NCBI GenBank assembly: GCA_964545315.1
Contig: CAZJGI010000006.1
Span: 27,584 to 91,583 of the forward strand
Length of the DNA: 64,000 nt
From: JAAYJR01 sp964545315
GTDB taxonomy: Bacteria; Bacteroidota; Bacteroidia; Bacteroidales; Prolixibacteraceae
Reading direction: 5' to 3'
Made by a program: the position numbers and the translations under genes. The notes below the pieces were generated by a model. It saw only the letters and a list, made by a program, of their open reading frames with translations. It was not told the DNA's origin and did not search any database. Shown piece by piece: positions 35,545 through 43,735 of the stretch (positions are counted from its first letter, which is position 1; the number at the start of each line of letters is the position of its first letter).

Positions 35545-37297
35545 GGTGTTGGTATTTTTGAGAAACAATATTTCTGCGTAATTTTAAAGTTGGCGATAAC
35601 TCGCCTGTTGCAGGAGTCCATTCTTCACTTACAAGCCTGATACGATTTATCTGTTCATGTGATCCCAGTGTCTTATTTATCTCATCAACCTCTTTTTTGA
35701 TTTTTTCAATTACTGCCGGAATGCGTATTAATTCCTCATTATTTTCAAAAAGTATTTTATTATGGGAGCACCATTCATGTAATAAAGGGAAATTTGGAGC
35801 AATAAGTGCGCTGGCAAATTTTTCATTGATACCAATTACCATTACCTGTTCAATGAGGTTTGAGGTTTTGAGTTTATTTTCAATAAGTTGGGGAGCAATA
35901 TATTTACCGCCTGAGAGTTTGAAAATTTCTTTTTTACGGTCCGTGATCTTTAAGTATTTACCTTCTTCCATAACACCAATATCACCTGTGTGGAACCATC
36001 CCTCCTCGTCGATTACCTCTTTTGTTAGTCCGGGTTCTTTATAATATCCCATCATAAGGCCTCTCCCTTTGCATAATATTTCACCGTCTTCAGCTATTTT
36101 AACCTCAAATCCTTCAAGAACCGGCCCCACGGTGCCTATTTTCATTTCTCCCGTTGTTGGATTGTTTACCGCTATTACCGGAGAAGTTTCTGTCAATCCG
36201 TATCCTTCAAGGTTGTACATACCTGCCATTCCCAATACCCGTGCAATACGTGGCTGAAGTGCTGCTCCTCCTGAAACGACATATACAATGTTGCCGCCCA
36301 GAGCTGCTCTCCATTTTGAGTAAATTAGTTTATCCGCAATCCTGATCTTTATTTTCAGCAGTGGTCCGTACTTTTTATTGTATTCAAAATGCCTGGTCAG
36401 GTTAAGGGCCCAGAAATAGAGTGATTTTTTTATGCCTTTCAACTCCTTACCTTTTGCAACAAATCCGTCATATACTTTTTCCAGCAGCCTCGGAACTGAA
36501 TTAAACATATGAGGTTTTATCTCTTTGATAGCAGTAACAATCTGCCCGAGATTGCCAACATAATAGATACCCATTCCTTTATACTGAAAATGATAGTTAA
36601 CGCTCCTTTCATATACATGGCAAAGGGGAAGAAAACTTATAACCCGGTGATCCCTGCCTAATTTATGCATCTTTGAATGTGATACAAAATTTGAAACCAG
36701 GTTATCGTGCGAAAGCATTACTCCTTTGGGAACACCAGTGGTACCTGAAGTATAGATCAGGGTGGCCAGATCATCCGGCCTGATAGAATTTTTTAACTCC
36801 CGAAGAGAGCTTTCAAATTCTTTTTCTTTAGATTCTCCCAGTTCAAGGATACTGGTATAGTTTTTAACTCCTTCAACTTCATCAAAAGTATAAATATCCT
36901 GAAGACTGTCAATTTGACTAACAAACGGATTTAACTTTTCATATAATTTTTTATCACCCGCAATTAATATTTTTGCCTCAGAATGGTTCAGGATATACCT
37001 GTATTCATCTTCACTGATATTAGGGTATACAGGGACATGAACTACTCCGGTCATTGCCATTCCCATATCGGCAAAGTTCCATTCAGGCCTGTTGTTGGTA
37101 ATAGTTGCTATTTTATCTCCTTTTGTGATGCCAAGAGCAAGCAGGCCCAAAGCAAACTGATGGGATTTTTTATAATATGCTTCTGTAGAATATGTGTACC
37201 AGGTGGAATTGTTTTTCCCTCCTAACGCATCTTCGCGTGGAAATTCCTCAAGGTACCTGTCAAGTATATCAAAAGTGCGGGTTACATTTGCAGCCAT
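35510..37297 (-). CDS. Long-chain fatty acid--CoA ligase (AMP-forming)
   Basis: This enzyme activates fatty acids to acyl-CoA through an acyl-adenylate at the inner face of the membrane. It has 595 residues. It shows the AMP-binding signature LIYTSGTTGVPKGVMLSHDN, the block YGLTETSPVIAVN, GEILCKGRGLMMGYYKEP, GWFHTGDIG and the hinge/C-domain motif ITDRKKEIFKLSGGKYIAP, the FACS pattern of long-chain ligases (FadD15 type). All active-site motifs are intact. A -7-like element (TATATTTG on the minus strand) lies at 37333-37340. The gene converges on ccsBA. Confidence 0.92.
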   Translation of the reverse strand: MAANVTRTFDILDRYLEEFPREDALGGKNNSTWYTYSTEAYYKKSHQFALGLLALGITKGDKIATITNNRPEWNFADMGMAMTGVVHVPVYPNISEDEYRYILNHSEAKILIAGDKKLYEKLNPFVSQIDSLQDIYTFDEVEGVKNYTSILELGESKEKEFESSLRELKNSIRPDDLATLIYTSGTTGVPKGVMLSHDNLVSNFVSHSKMHKLGRDHRVISFLPLCHVYERSVNYHFQYKGMGIYYVGNLGQIVTAIKEIKPHMFNSVPRLLEKVYDGFVAKGKELKGIKKSLYFWALNLTRHFEYNKKYGPLLKIKIRIADKLIYSKWRAALGGNIVYVVSGGAALQPRIARVLGMAGMYNLEGYGLTETSPVIAVNNPTTGEMKIGTVGPVLEGFEVKIAEDGEILCKGRGLMMGYYKEPGLTKEVIDEEGWFHTGDIGVMEEGKYLKITDRKKEIFKLSGGKYIAPQLIENKLKTSNLIEQVMVIGINEKFASALIAPNFPLLHEWCSHNKILFENNEELIRIPAVIEKIKKEVDEINKTLGSHEQINRIRLVSEEWTPATGELSPTLKLRRNIVSQKYQHLIDDIYSVGKF

Positions 37298-37685
37298 TTT
37301 ATTTTGATTTAGATTGTTTATTTTAAATCCACCAAATATACGTGATATGAGATAAGATTTTTTTTATTAAATCAATTGAAATTCATATCGTTTATATATT
37401 TAGATTAATTCAAAATAATTGTAAATAATTGTAATACAGTAAATTGATATCAATAAAATCGATTAAAAGAACTTAAAATTCTAAAAATCCAACATATTGA
37501 GCTAGTCTAAGAATGTCAGCATCTCATAAGTACAGCTGTAACTGAATTGAATTCTTGCAAATAGTAATCATTACTCCTGTTACCGGTTATCCACCCCGGA
37601 AGGAAAATGAATAGAAAAATTATTAATCAATAGGGATAATTATTTAATTTTATCCTTTGGGTATAATCTTTAAAAATCAGATATT
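37298..37685. other. Intergenic region with a 10-base tandem repeat
   Basis: This very AT-rich stretch separates two divergent genes and so must hold both their promoters. It has a perfect tandem repeat AAATAATTGT at 37413-37422 and 37423-37432. A TATATTTG-like -7 element for the minus-strand gene is at 37333-37340, without a good partner element. No RNA gene or other gene is visible. Confidence 0.4.
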
Positions 37686-39311
37686 ATGAAACCTTTATCC
37701 TTAACCTGTTTATTTGTTTTCGTATTTTTCAATTTATCAAAATCAAATCCGGTTTGGTCAAAATATGAGATAAGTTTTGAGAGCTCAGTATTATATGATA
37801 ATCCTGTTTATGATGTCAGGGATTTTAGGGTTACATTCATTGCACCATCAGGCAGGAGGAGTGTTGTGAGGGGATTTTGGGATGGCGGAACAGAATGGAA
37901 GGTACGTTTTCTTCCTGACGAAGTGGGTTTATGGAATTGGAGCAGCGACTGTACAGATAAGGATAATTCAGGCTTACATAACAAGTCAGGTCAATTTACT
38001 TGCAGTGAAAATACTTTGCCTGATGATATTTTCAGAAGAGGTGCTGTAAGTCATGAACGGGGCAGGTATTATTTATCTCACAATGACGGCACGCCATTTT
38101 TCTGGCTTGCCTGTACAGCATGGAACGGGGTATTGAAGTCAAATGAGGCTGACTGGCAATATTATCTTAATCAGAGAAAACAGAATAATTATAATGTTAT
38201 TCAAATTGTAACTACTGAATGGCGTGGTTGTGATAAAAATACAGAAGGATTAACTGCAATAGAAGGTACAGGTTATATTCGTATAAATCCTGAATTTTTC
38301 AGGCGTATTGACAGCCGCATAGATCAGGCTAACGCTATGGGTTTTGTAGTATCGCCTGTAGTTTTATGGGCTCTCCCGGCAGGAGCAGGACGTCAACTGA
38401 GCCCGGGTTATACCCTCCCTCTTGATGAGGCTGTTTTACTTGCCCGTTATATCGTAGCCCGTTATCAGGGTAATCATGTTGTCTGGACTCTTGGTGGTGA
38501 TGGCAGATATTATAACGAACAGGAGATAAAGTGGAAGGAGATAGGACGAAGAGTATTCAATGATATTGACCATGCACCTGTGACTTTACATCCTCACGGA
38601 AGTTCATTTGTCGGAGATTTGTTTGACAGTGAGGAATGGTATTCTGTAATGGGATATCAGTCATCGCATAGCAACGGGGAAAGCGTGGTAAACTGGATAA
38701 ATAAGGGTCCTGTATCAGAGATGTGGTATAAACTTAAGCCTATGCCTTATATAAATATGGAGCCTAATTACGAGGAGATCAATTTCAGAATTACTGATAA
38801 AGATGTCCGTAATGCAAGTTACTGGAGTATTTTTGCAACCCCTGTGGCCGGGATTACATACGGTGCAAATGGAATATGGCCATGGCTCTCCCCGGGCGAA
38901 CGGATATTAAATCATGGCGATAAGGGAGGAGTTACCGGATGGAAAAAAAGTATTGAGTTCCCGGGATCCATTCAGATGGGTTATCTTGCAGGATTCATGA
39001 GAGAATTTGAATGGTGGAATCTTTATCCTGCTAATGATATATTAGCTGATCAACCGGGCGAAGAAATTTTTAATCACTGGATATCTGTGGTAAAAAGCCC
39101 GGAAAATGAAATTATTATTGCATATATCCCCCAAAAGGGAGAAGTAAGATTGTTTAACCCCGGTGGATATAAATATTCCGGCCGTTGGTTTGATCCTGTT
39201 ACAGGTCAATTTTCAAAAGCAGATATTAGTCAGAAAGATAATAATATAATTGTTAACCAGAACTTCGATAATGATATGTTAATAGTTTTGTCTATAATTT
39301 GTGAGAACTAA
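37686..39311 (+). CDS. Secreted DUF5060/DUF4038 glycoside hydrolase (apiosidase-like, GH140 type)
   Basis: After a signal peptide (to about residue 21) there is an N-terminal DUF5060-like beta domain (FRVTFIAPSGRRSVVRGFWDGG, EVGLWNWSSDC). A TIM-barrel of the DUF4038 family follows: HNDGTPFFWLACTAWNG, IQIVTTEWRG, VVWTLGGDGRY, ITYGANGIWPW. A small C-terminal domain ends the protein (AYIPQKGEVRLFNPGGYKYSGRWFDPVTG). Relatives in this phylum act on plant-type polysaccharides such as rhamnogalacturonan II. Here there is no SusC/SusD pair nearby, so it stands outside a typical polysaccharide locus. The substrate is not known. It overlaps the convergent PepSY-like gene by 20 bases. Confidence 0.82.
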   Translation: MKPLSLTCLFVFVFFNLSKSNPVWSKYEISFESSVLYDNPVYDVRDFRVTFIAPSGRRSVVRGFWDGGTEWKVRFLPDEVGLWNWSSDCTDKDNSGLHNKSGQFTCSENTLPDDIFRRGAVSHERGRYYLSHNDGTPFFWLACTAWNGVLKSNEADWQYYLNQRKQNNYNVIQIVTTEWRGCDKNTEGLTAIEGTGYIRINPEFFRRIDSRIDQANAMGFVVSPVVLWALPAGAGRQLSPGYTLPLDEAVLLARYIVARYQGNHVVWTLGGDGRYYNEQEIKWKEIGRRVFNDIDHAPVTLHPHGSSFVGDLFDSEEWYSVMGYQSSHSNGESVVNWINKGPVSEMWYKLKPMPYINMEPNYEEINFRITDKDVRNASYWSIFATPVAGITYGANGIWPWLSPGERILNHGDKGGVTGWKKSIEFPGSIQMGYLAGFMREFEWWNLYPANDILADQPGEEIFNHWISVVKSPENEIIIAYIPQKGEVRLFNPGGYKYSGRWFDPVTGQFSKADISQKDNNIIVNQNFDNDMLIVLSIICEN

Positions 39312-39690
39312 TAATTTTACCGGATGGATTAAGAAGGAATAACTTTCTTTTAAGCTTCATATTTCTGATAATAACTTCAAAAAATTGGTAATTTCCCCTA
39401 CAGATTTCGATTACATTCATTATTTCACCCTGTTGGAGGCAGATGTCCGAGATCAGTTCAGGTAATTCATTAAGCCATAGATTTTTTTTAGTTTCCTTAA
39501 GTTCACCATGATCAGAGAATTGAGCGATGTACTCTCTGCCTTCAAGATAAAAGATTGCTTCGTATGAGTTTTTTTTATATTCCCATTCTATATTTTTTGC
39601 TTCTGAAAATTGTTTAGTGAACTCCGTTTTTACAACTTCAGGGACGTTTTTTGAGGGGCTCTTGAATATTTTTAAAAATGGGATTTTCAT
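39292..39690 (-). CDS. PepSY-like small protein next to an ECF sigma factor
   Basis: The 132-residue product starts at the ATG 39690. It has the two-repeat beta pattern of PepSY-like proteins: VPEVVKTEFTKQFSEAKNIEWEY, then YEAIFYLEGREYIAQFSDHGELKET. No signal peptide or membrane segment is visible, unlike most relatives in Bacteroidota. It lies 61 bases after the ECF sigma gene and is probably in the same transcript. A role as a regulator or sensor partner of the sigma factor is an inference from position. Its 3' end overlaps the glycoside hydrolase gene on the other strand. Confidence 0.65.
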   Translation of the reverse strand: MKIPFLKIFKSPSKNVPEVVKTEFTKQFSEAKNIEWEYKKNSYEAIFYLEGREYIAQFSDHGELKETKKNLWLNELPELISDICLQQGEIMNVIEICRGNYQFFEVIIRNMKLKRKLFLLNPSGKIISSHKL

Positions 39691-39751
39691 ATTCTGTTTA
39701 TTTTGGTACTTTATAATATTTGACGGATAACTGATAAAAGGTAACATCAGG

Positions 39752-40321
39752 TCAGTCGCTGCTGAACATTTTAAAATAGAGATAAACAACTCTGGCCCGG
39801 GCCCTTTTCAGCCTCATTTTTACGGCATCTTCACTGATAGCAAGGCTTGATGCTATTTCTTTCAGAGTGAGGGAATCGTGATATTTCATTAAAAGAAGTG
39901 CTTTTTCTTCAGGGTGTATTTTTTCAAATACCTCTATTAAATTGTCGTAACTAAGTTCATTAAGTTCAGCATCTGACTCATCAATAATTTCCGGCAGCTC
40001 ATTATTACGGTTCCACTCAGGATAATGAAGTTGCTTCTTCTTCCTCAGGTAATCGATAACCGTATTATAAGTGATCGAAAATAACCATGATGAGAATGAC
40101 GACTTACCTTTAAAACTATTCAGCTTTTCGAAAGTCTTACTTAAAATATCATTGGCAAATTCTTCAGACTGTGATTTATTTTTGAGAAAACTGTAACATT
40201 TATCTGTTACTTTTGTGAAATAACGGTTATACAATATGCCGTATAATTCCTTATCACCCTCAATGGTGATTTTTTTAATAATCTCTTCATCAGTTAGATT
40301 GCTCAGTTTAAGCGCATTCAT
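39752..40321 (-). CDS. RNA polymerase ECF-type sigma factor
   Basis: The 189-residue protein has the two sigma domains of the extracytoplasmic function group. Region 2 reads EEFANDILSKTFEKLNSFKG and FSSWLFSITYNTVIDYLRKKK. Region 4 reads LLMKYHDSLTLKEIASSLAISE with the recognition helix EDAVKMRLKRARARV. There is no linked FecR-type anti-sigma factor. The neighbour downstream is the PepSY-like protein. It is divergent from a lipoprotein and L,D-transpeptidase cluster, which may be its regulon. No operator could be recognised in the 119 bases between the divergent genes. Confidence 0.9.
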   Translation of the reverse strand: MNALKLSNLTDEEIIKKITIEGDKELYGILYNRYFTKVTDKCYSFLKNKSQSEEFANDILSKTFEKLNSFKGKSSFSSWLFSITYNTVIDYLRKKKQLHYPEWNRNNELPEIIDESDAELNELSYDNLIEVFEKIHPEEKALLLMKYHDSLTLKEIASSLAISEDAVKMRLKRARARVVYLYFKMFSSD

Positions 40322-40440
40322 AAAGCAATACTTTATTGCATTATCAAATTTTCAGGAAAATTACATTTTTTTTCTTTTCTAAATGTTACTTAATAATAAG
40401 TGTTCGTCAAAATATGTGTATGATTAAATGTATATTAAAA

Positions 40441-41034
40441 ATGAAAAAGAATTTTATTATTTTGACCTTAAGTGTAGTTCTGTTAATTTTTAGTGGATGC
40501 GGCAAAATTCCACAAGCTGAAATAGATGCAGCTAAAGCTGCGATAGAGAACGCCAAAGTTTCTCAGGCTGATCTTTTCCTGGAGAGTGATTTTCTTGCTT
40601 TACAGGATTCCCTGAATGCTGCCGTTGCTGTTGTTGAAGCCCAAAAATCTAAAGTATTCGGAGGCTTCAGTGAAGTAAAGTCAAAGTTAAGTGACATTTC
40701 AACAAAAGCTGCCGAACTGGTAACAAAAACTGAAACCAGGAAAGAGGAGATTAAAGGAGAAATCACTGCAGCTCAGGCTTCTGTAGCAGCATTACTTGAA
40801 GAGAATGTTAAACTGCTTGAATCAGCTCCTAAAGGTAAAGAAGGAAAAGAAGCGTTGGAGGCTATTAAACTCGATATAGAGGGTATTAGCAGTTCAGTGG
40901 CAGAAGTACCTGCATTATTGTCCGGAGGAGATATCCTGTCAGCCCATACAAAAATCAAAGCTGCACAGGAAAAAGCAACTGAGATCAATACTGAGTTGAA
41001 AACTGTATTGGACAAGTATTTATCAAAAAAATAG
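40441..41034 (+). CDS. Helical lipoprotein (DUF4398-like)
   Basis: The ATG at 40441 gives a lipoprotein signal (MKKNFIILTLSVVLLIFSGC). The mature part is almost all helix, rich in Ala, Lys and Glu, with the pattern EIDAAKAAIENAKVSQADLF near its start that resembles DUF4398. A related pattern (EINAAREAIALAKKK) occurs after the membrane helix of the next gene's product, an L,D-transpeptidase. It could be a periplasmic spacer or peptidoglycan-associated protein. A strong terminator follows 25 bases after the stop. No enzymatic motif is present and the function is unknown. Confidence 0.72.
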   Translation: MKKNFIILTLSVVLLIFSGCGKIPQAEIDAAKAAIENAKVSQADLFLESDFLALQDSLNAAVAVVEAQKSKVFGGFSEVKSKLSDISTKAAELVTKTETRKEEIKGEITAAQASVAALLEENVKLLESAPKGKEGKEALEAIKLDIEGISSSVAEVPALLSGGDILSAHTKIKAAQEKATEINTELKTVLDKYLSKK

Positions 41035-41059
41035 AAGAAGGATTTTTCGATAGAAAATT

Positions 41060-41085
41060 GCCGGAGGTCTGCCTCCGGCTTTTTT
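41060..41085 (+). terminator. Rho-independent terminator before the first L,D-transpeptidase gene
   Basis: GCCGGAGG pairs with CCTCCGGC over a perfect 8-base stem with loop TCTG, directly followed by six T bases (41080-41085). Only 11 bases separate it from the next ATG at 41097, so downstream expression needs readthrough or another start. Confidence 0.85.
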
Positions 41086-41096
41086 ATAAGATATAG

Positions 41097-42209
41097 ATGA
41101 AGAATAATAAACTGACCATTAGATTTTTATATCTGATTTTATTTTTATTTGTCCTGATAATTGGTTATAGTATTTTTATCTTCTTTTCTAATAAACCCCC
41201 TCTCGGGGAGATCAATGCTGCGCGGGAAGCAATTGCACTGGCAAAAAAAAAGATGGCCACCCATTATGCTTATGAAAAACTAAAGGAGGCAGAGAATTTA
41301 TACCAACAATCTGTAGAGGAGTGGAATAAGCAAAATAAAAAGATACTTGTTTTAAGAGATTATTCACTGGCTGAAGAGCTAGCTGTTAATTCAGGTAAAG
41401 TTGCGTTAGATGCAGTTGATGAGGCATCCGAATCAAGGGATAAATTAAAAAAAAGTGTTGAGGAGAAAATAGTTTTTCTGAATGAAAAAATTGAATATTT
41501 TGAAAAATATTATGAAAATCTTGCATTGAGCCGTTCTGTTTTGAAATCTTTTAACAGTGGAAAGACTCGTTTTTTGGAGTCAAAGATTGAGTTCAGAAAG
41601 AACAATTATATGCAAGCCATAAAGTTGTTATACAAGGCCGAGGAGAATATTATACAGGCAGGGAAAGCAGCGCATATTAAACTGGTAAACTTTTATAACG
41701 ATTACCCAAAATGGGAATCCAATATCCGTTTGGCCTATGACCTGTCCAAGAAAGGCCGAACAGTACTTCTTGTTGATAAAATGAAAGCCTCAATTATTCT
41801 GTTAAAAGCCGGAAAGGATTATAAAACCTACCCTGTTGAATTTGGAAATAACTGGATGGGGGATAAATCGATGGTAGGGGACAAAGCGACACCTGAAGGT
41901 GTCTATAAAATTATTTCGAAAAAAAGTGGTTCCAAGACTAAATATTATAAAGCCCTTCTTCTTAATTATCCAAATGAAGAGGACCGGAAACGGTTTGATC
42001 AGCAAAAGAGTTCCGGCAAGATTGCAAAAAATGCAGGTATCGGAGGAATGATTGAGATACATGGAGAGGGAGGTAAAGGTATTCACTGGACTGAAGGATG
42101 TATAGCATTGGCTAATAATGATATGGATACGGTTTACAGGTTCTGTACTACCGGAACACAGGTTATTATTGTTGGCTCAGGAGAATCTCTTGAAGATTAT
42201 TTGAAATGA
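41097..42209 (+). CDS. L,D-transpeptidase (YkuD) with helical stalk
   Basis: The 370-residue protein has an N-terminal membrane anchor (about 9-30), then a long helical region that starts with EINAAREAIALAKKK, similar to the preceding lipoprotein. The YkuD domain runs from about residue 220 (RTVLLVDKMKASIILL) to the catalytic block: GGMIEIHGEG, then WTEGCIAL with Cys335. GDKATPEGVYKI is the usual substrate-side motif. It should make 3-3 peptidoglycan crosslinks or attach proteins to the wall in the periplasm. A second YkuD gene follows after 120 bases. Confidence 0.9.
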   Translation: MKNNKLTIRFLYLILFLFVLIIGYSIFIFFSNKPPLGEINAAREAIALAKKKMATHYAYEKLKEAENLYQQSVEEWNKQNKKILVLRDYSLAEELAVNSGKVALDAVDEASESRDKLKKSVEEKIVFLNEKIEYFEKYYENLALSRSVLKSFNSGKTRFLESKIEFRKNNYMQAIKLLYKAEENIIQAGKAAHIKLVNFYNDYPKWESNIRLAYDLSKKGRTVLLVDKMKASIILLKAGKDYKTYPVEFGNNWMGDKSMVGDKATPEGVYKIISKKSGSKTKYYKALLLNYPNEEDRKRFDQQKSSGKIAKNAGIGGMIEIHGEGGKGIHWTEGCIALANNDMDTVYRFCTTGTQVIIVGSGESLEDYLK

Positions 42210-42329
42210 ACTGATGTATTGATCTCACTATAAAAGGCTTGAGACAATATTTCCGGAATAGTAATTATATAATTGGTTAATTAAAGTATACCCATAAAAA
42301 ACAGGGAAAAATATATAAAAGGAGCTTAT

Positions 42330-42971
42330 ATGACGGCAATCGTGGTATTTGTCATCATATTTTTCTTATGGATAAATTTGTTTTTTATCCCCCGCGCTGA
42401 GTATTCTGTTTATTGTTTTTTCATAAAGGAGGCCCCACCAAGCGAAAATGCTGAAATCCCAAAGGGGATGCCTGTACAGTTGAGTAAAAAAATTTCCCTC
42501 CTTGAAAGAAAAGTTGAAAGATTAGCACCGGGGGGTTCTTATCTTATAGTTAATACTACTGATAACACGTTCCGGTTATTCAAAAACAGACAAATTTTAA
42601 GGGAAGGTCTTTGTTCAACCGGCAGCTATATACAACTTGAAGCAGATTCAGCCGGAAGCTGGTTATTTGAAACTCCTAAAGGTATGTTATCAGTGTTGAA
42701 TAAAATCCAGGATCCTGTCTGGAGAAAACCCGACTGGGCTTTTATTGAAGAAGGTCTTAAACCGCCTCCTCCCGACCACCCCTCAAGATATGAGAGGGGA
42801 GTATTGGGTGATTATGCTTTGGACCTTGGGAATGGATACCTTATTCATGGCACTCTTTATCAAAGACTTATAGGGATGCCTGTTACTCATGGGTGCATCA
42901 GGATGAAAGATGAGGATCTTTTTATGGTGTATAGTACTCTAAGGATTGGTTCTAAAGTATATATTTATTGA
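42330..42971 (+). CDS. Second L,D-transpeptidase (YkuD family)
   Basis: This shorter protein (213 residues) has an N-terminal membrane helix (AIVVFVIIFFLWINLFFI) and a YkuD domain (SYLIVNTTDNTFRLF) that ends in LIHGTL and THGCIRMKDED, with catalytic Cys189. RLFKNRQIL and ETPKGMLSVL are the usual flanking motifs. The start has an unusually good Shine-Dalgarno for this phylum, AAAGGAG, seven bases before the ATG. The gene is followed after nine bases by an unknown membrane-anchored protein, suggesting they work together. Confidence 0.88.
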   Translation: MTAIVVFVIIFFLWINLFFIPRAEYSVYCFFIKEAPPSENAEIPKGMPVQLSKKISLLERKVERLAPGGSYLIVNTTDNTFRLFKNRQILREGLCSTGSYIQLEADSAGSWLFETPKGMLSVLNKIQDPVWRKPDWAFIEEGLKPPPPDHPSRYERGVLGDYALDLGNGYLIHGTLYQRLIGMPVTHGCIRMKDEDLFMVYSTLRIGSKVYIY

Positions 42972-42980
42972 TATTGTCAT

Positions 42981-43733
42981 ATGCAATTTCTTATATTAAA
43001 GAATAAAAAAGGATATCTGGTATTTTTTATAGCCCTGCTGTTGATTATTAGTATAATACGATTTTTCACAGCGATCATTGCTGTAAAAAATTCTGCATCT
43101 GAATCTGAACAACTTTCTGTTTCTGATGATCATAGCATATATGGATGGGGCCCTGATGAAATCCGGAACATGATTAAGGATTTATACTGGCTGGAAGGTC
43201 AGCTTATGCTCGCTGGTTCAGATTCAATGATCATGACAGTAAATTTAGATGATAAAAAAGTGGGACTGCAACTTAAAGGCTTGCCTCTGTTGAACGCAGA
43301 TATTCTGAGACAGTACCCTGAAAATTTTTTAAGTAAAATAAATATCAATGCCTATTCTGAGTTTGCAAAAGTAACTAATATTGAGGTAGAGAAAACCAAT
43401 GCCCTTAAAAAGCCCGTCAAAAAGGTTGGAATTAATAAGGAGAAAAGTAGCCAGGCCGGGCATCATGATCCTTTAAGAGAGAAATCTTTGCTCTGGACTT
43501 TTTATACCGGTAATGAAATTAAAGTCACTATTCTCGGCGTTGATCAAAATAATGATTCAGTATTTGTAATAAACCATTTAAAAGATATAGCTCTTCATCA
43601 GATCAAAGATTATCCCGGTTTATTATTTTCTTCAGAGTACTGTCCTTCGCTCTTTCTGTGGTTATCAGATAAAGATGCCCGGGCAATATACCGGGCAATG
43701 CCCGAAAAAGGTAAAGTCCTTTTTCGTAATTGA
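42981..43733 (+). CDS. Unknown membrane-anchored protein linked to L,D-transpeptidases
   Basis: I do not recognise this family. The 250 residues start with a membrane helix (about 11-33, YLVFFIALLLIISIIRFFTAII), so the rest is probably periplasmic. The segment GWGPDEIRNMIKDLYWLEGQLMLAG is followed by a small beta region. A Lys-rich linker follows (about 135-165), then a second beta domain (SLLWTFYTGNEIKVTILGVD). No catalytic motif is evident. Short spacing to the transpeptidase gene suggests a helper or substrate role in the same envelope module. It converges on the nucleoside hydrolase gene with only two bases between. Confidence 0.6.
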   Translation: MQFLILKNKKGYLVFFIALLLIISIIRFFTAIIAVKNSASESEQLSVSDDHSIYGWGPDEIRNMIKDLYWLEGQLMLAGSDSMIMTVNLDDKKVGLQLKGLPLLNADILRQYPENFLSKININAYSEFAKVTNIEVEKTNALKKPVKKVGINKEKSSQAGHHDPLREKSLLWTFYTGNEIKVTILGVDQNNDSVFVINHLKDIALHQIKDYPGLLFSSEYCPSLFLWLSDKDARAIYRAMPEKGKVLFRN

Positions 43734-43735
43734 TA

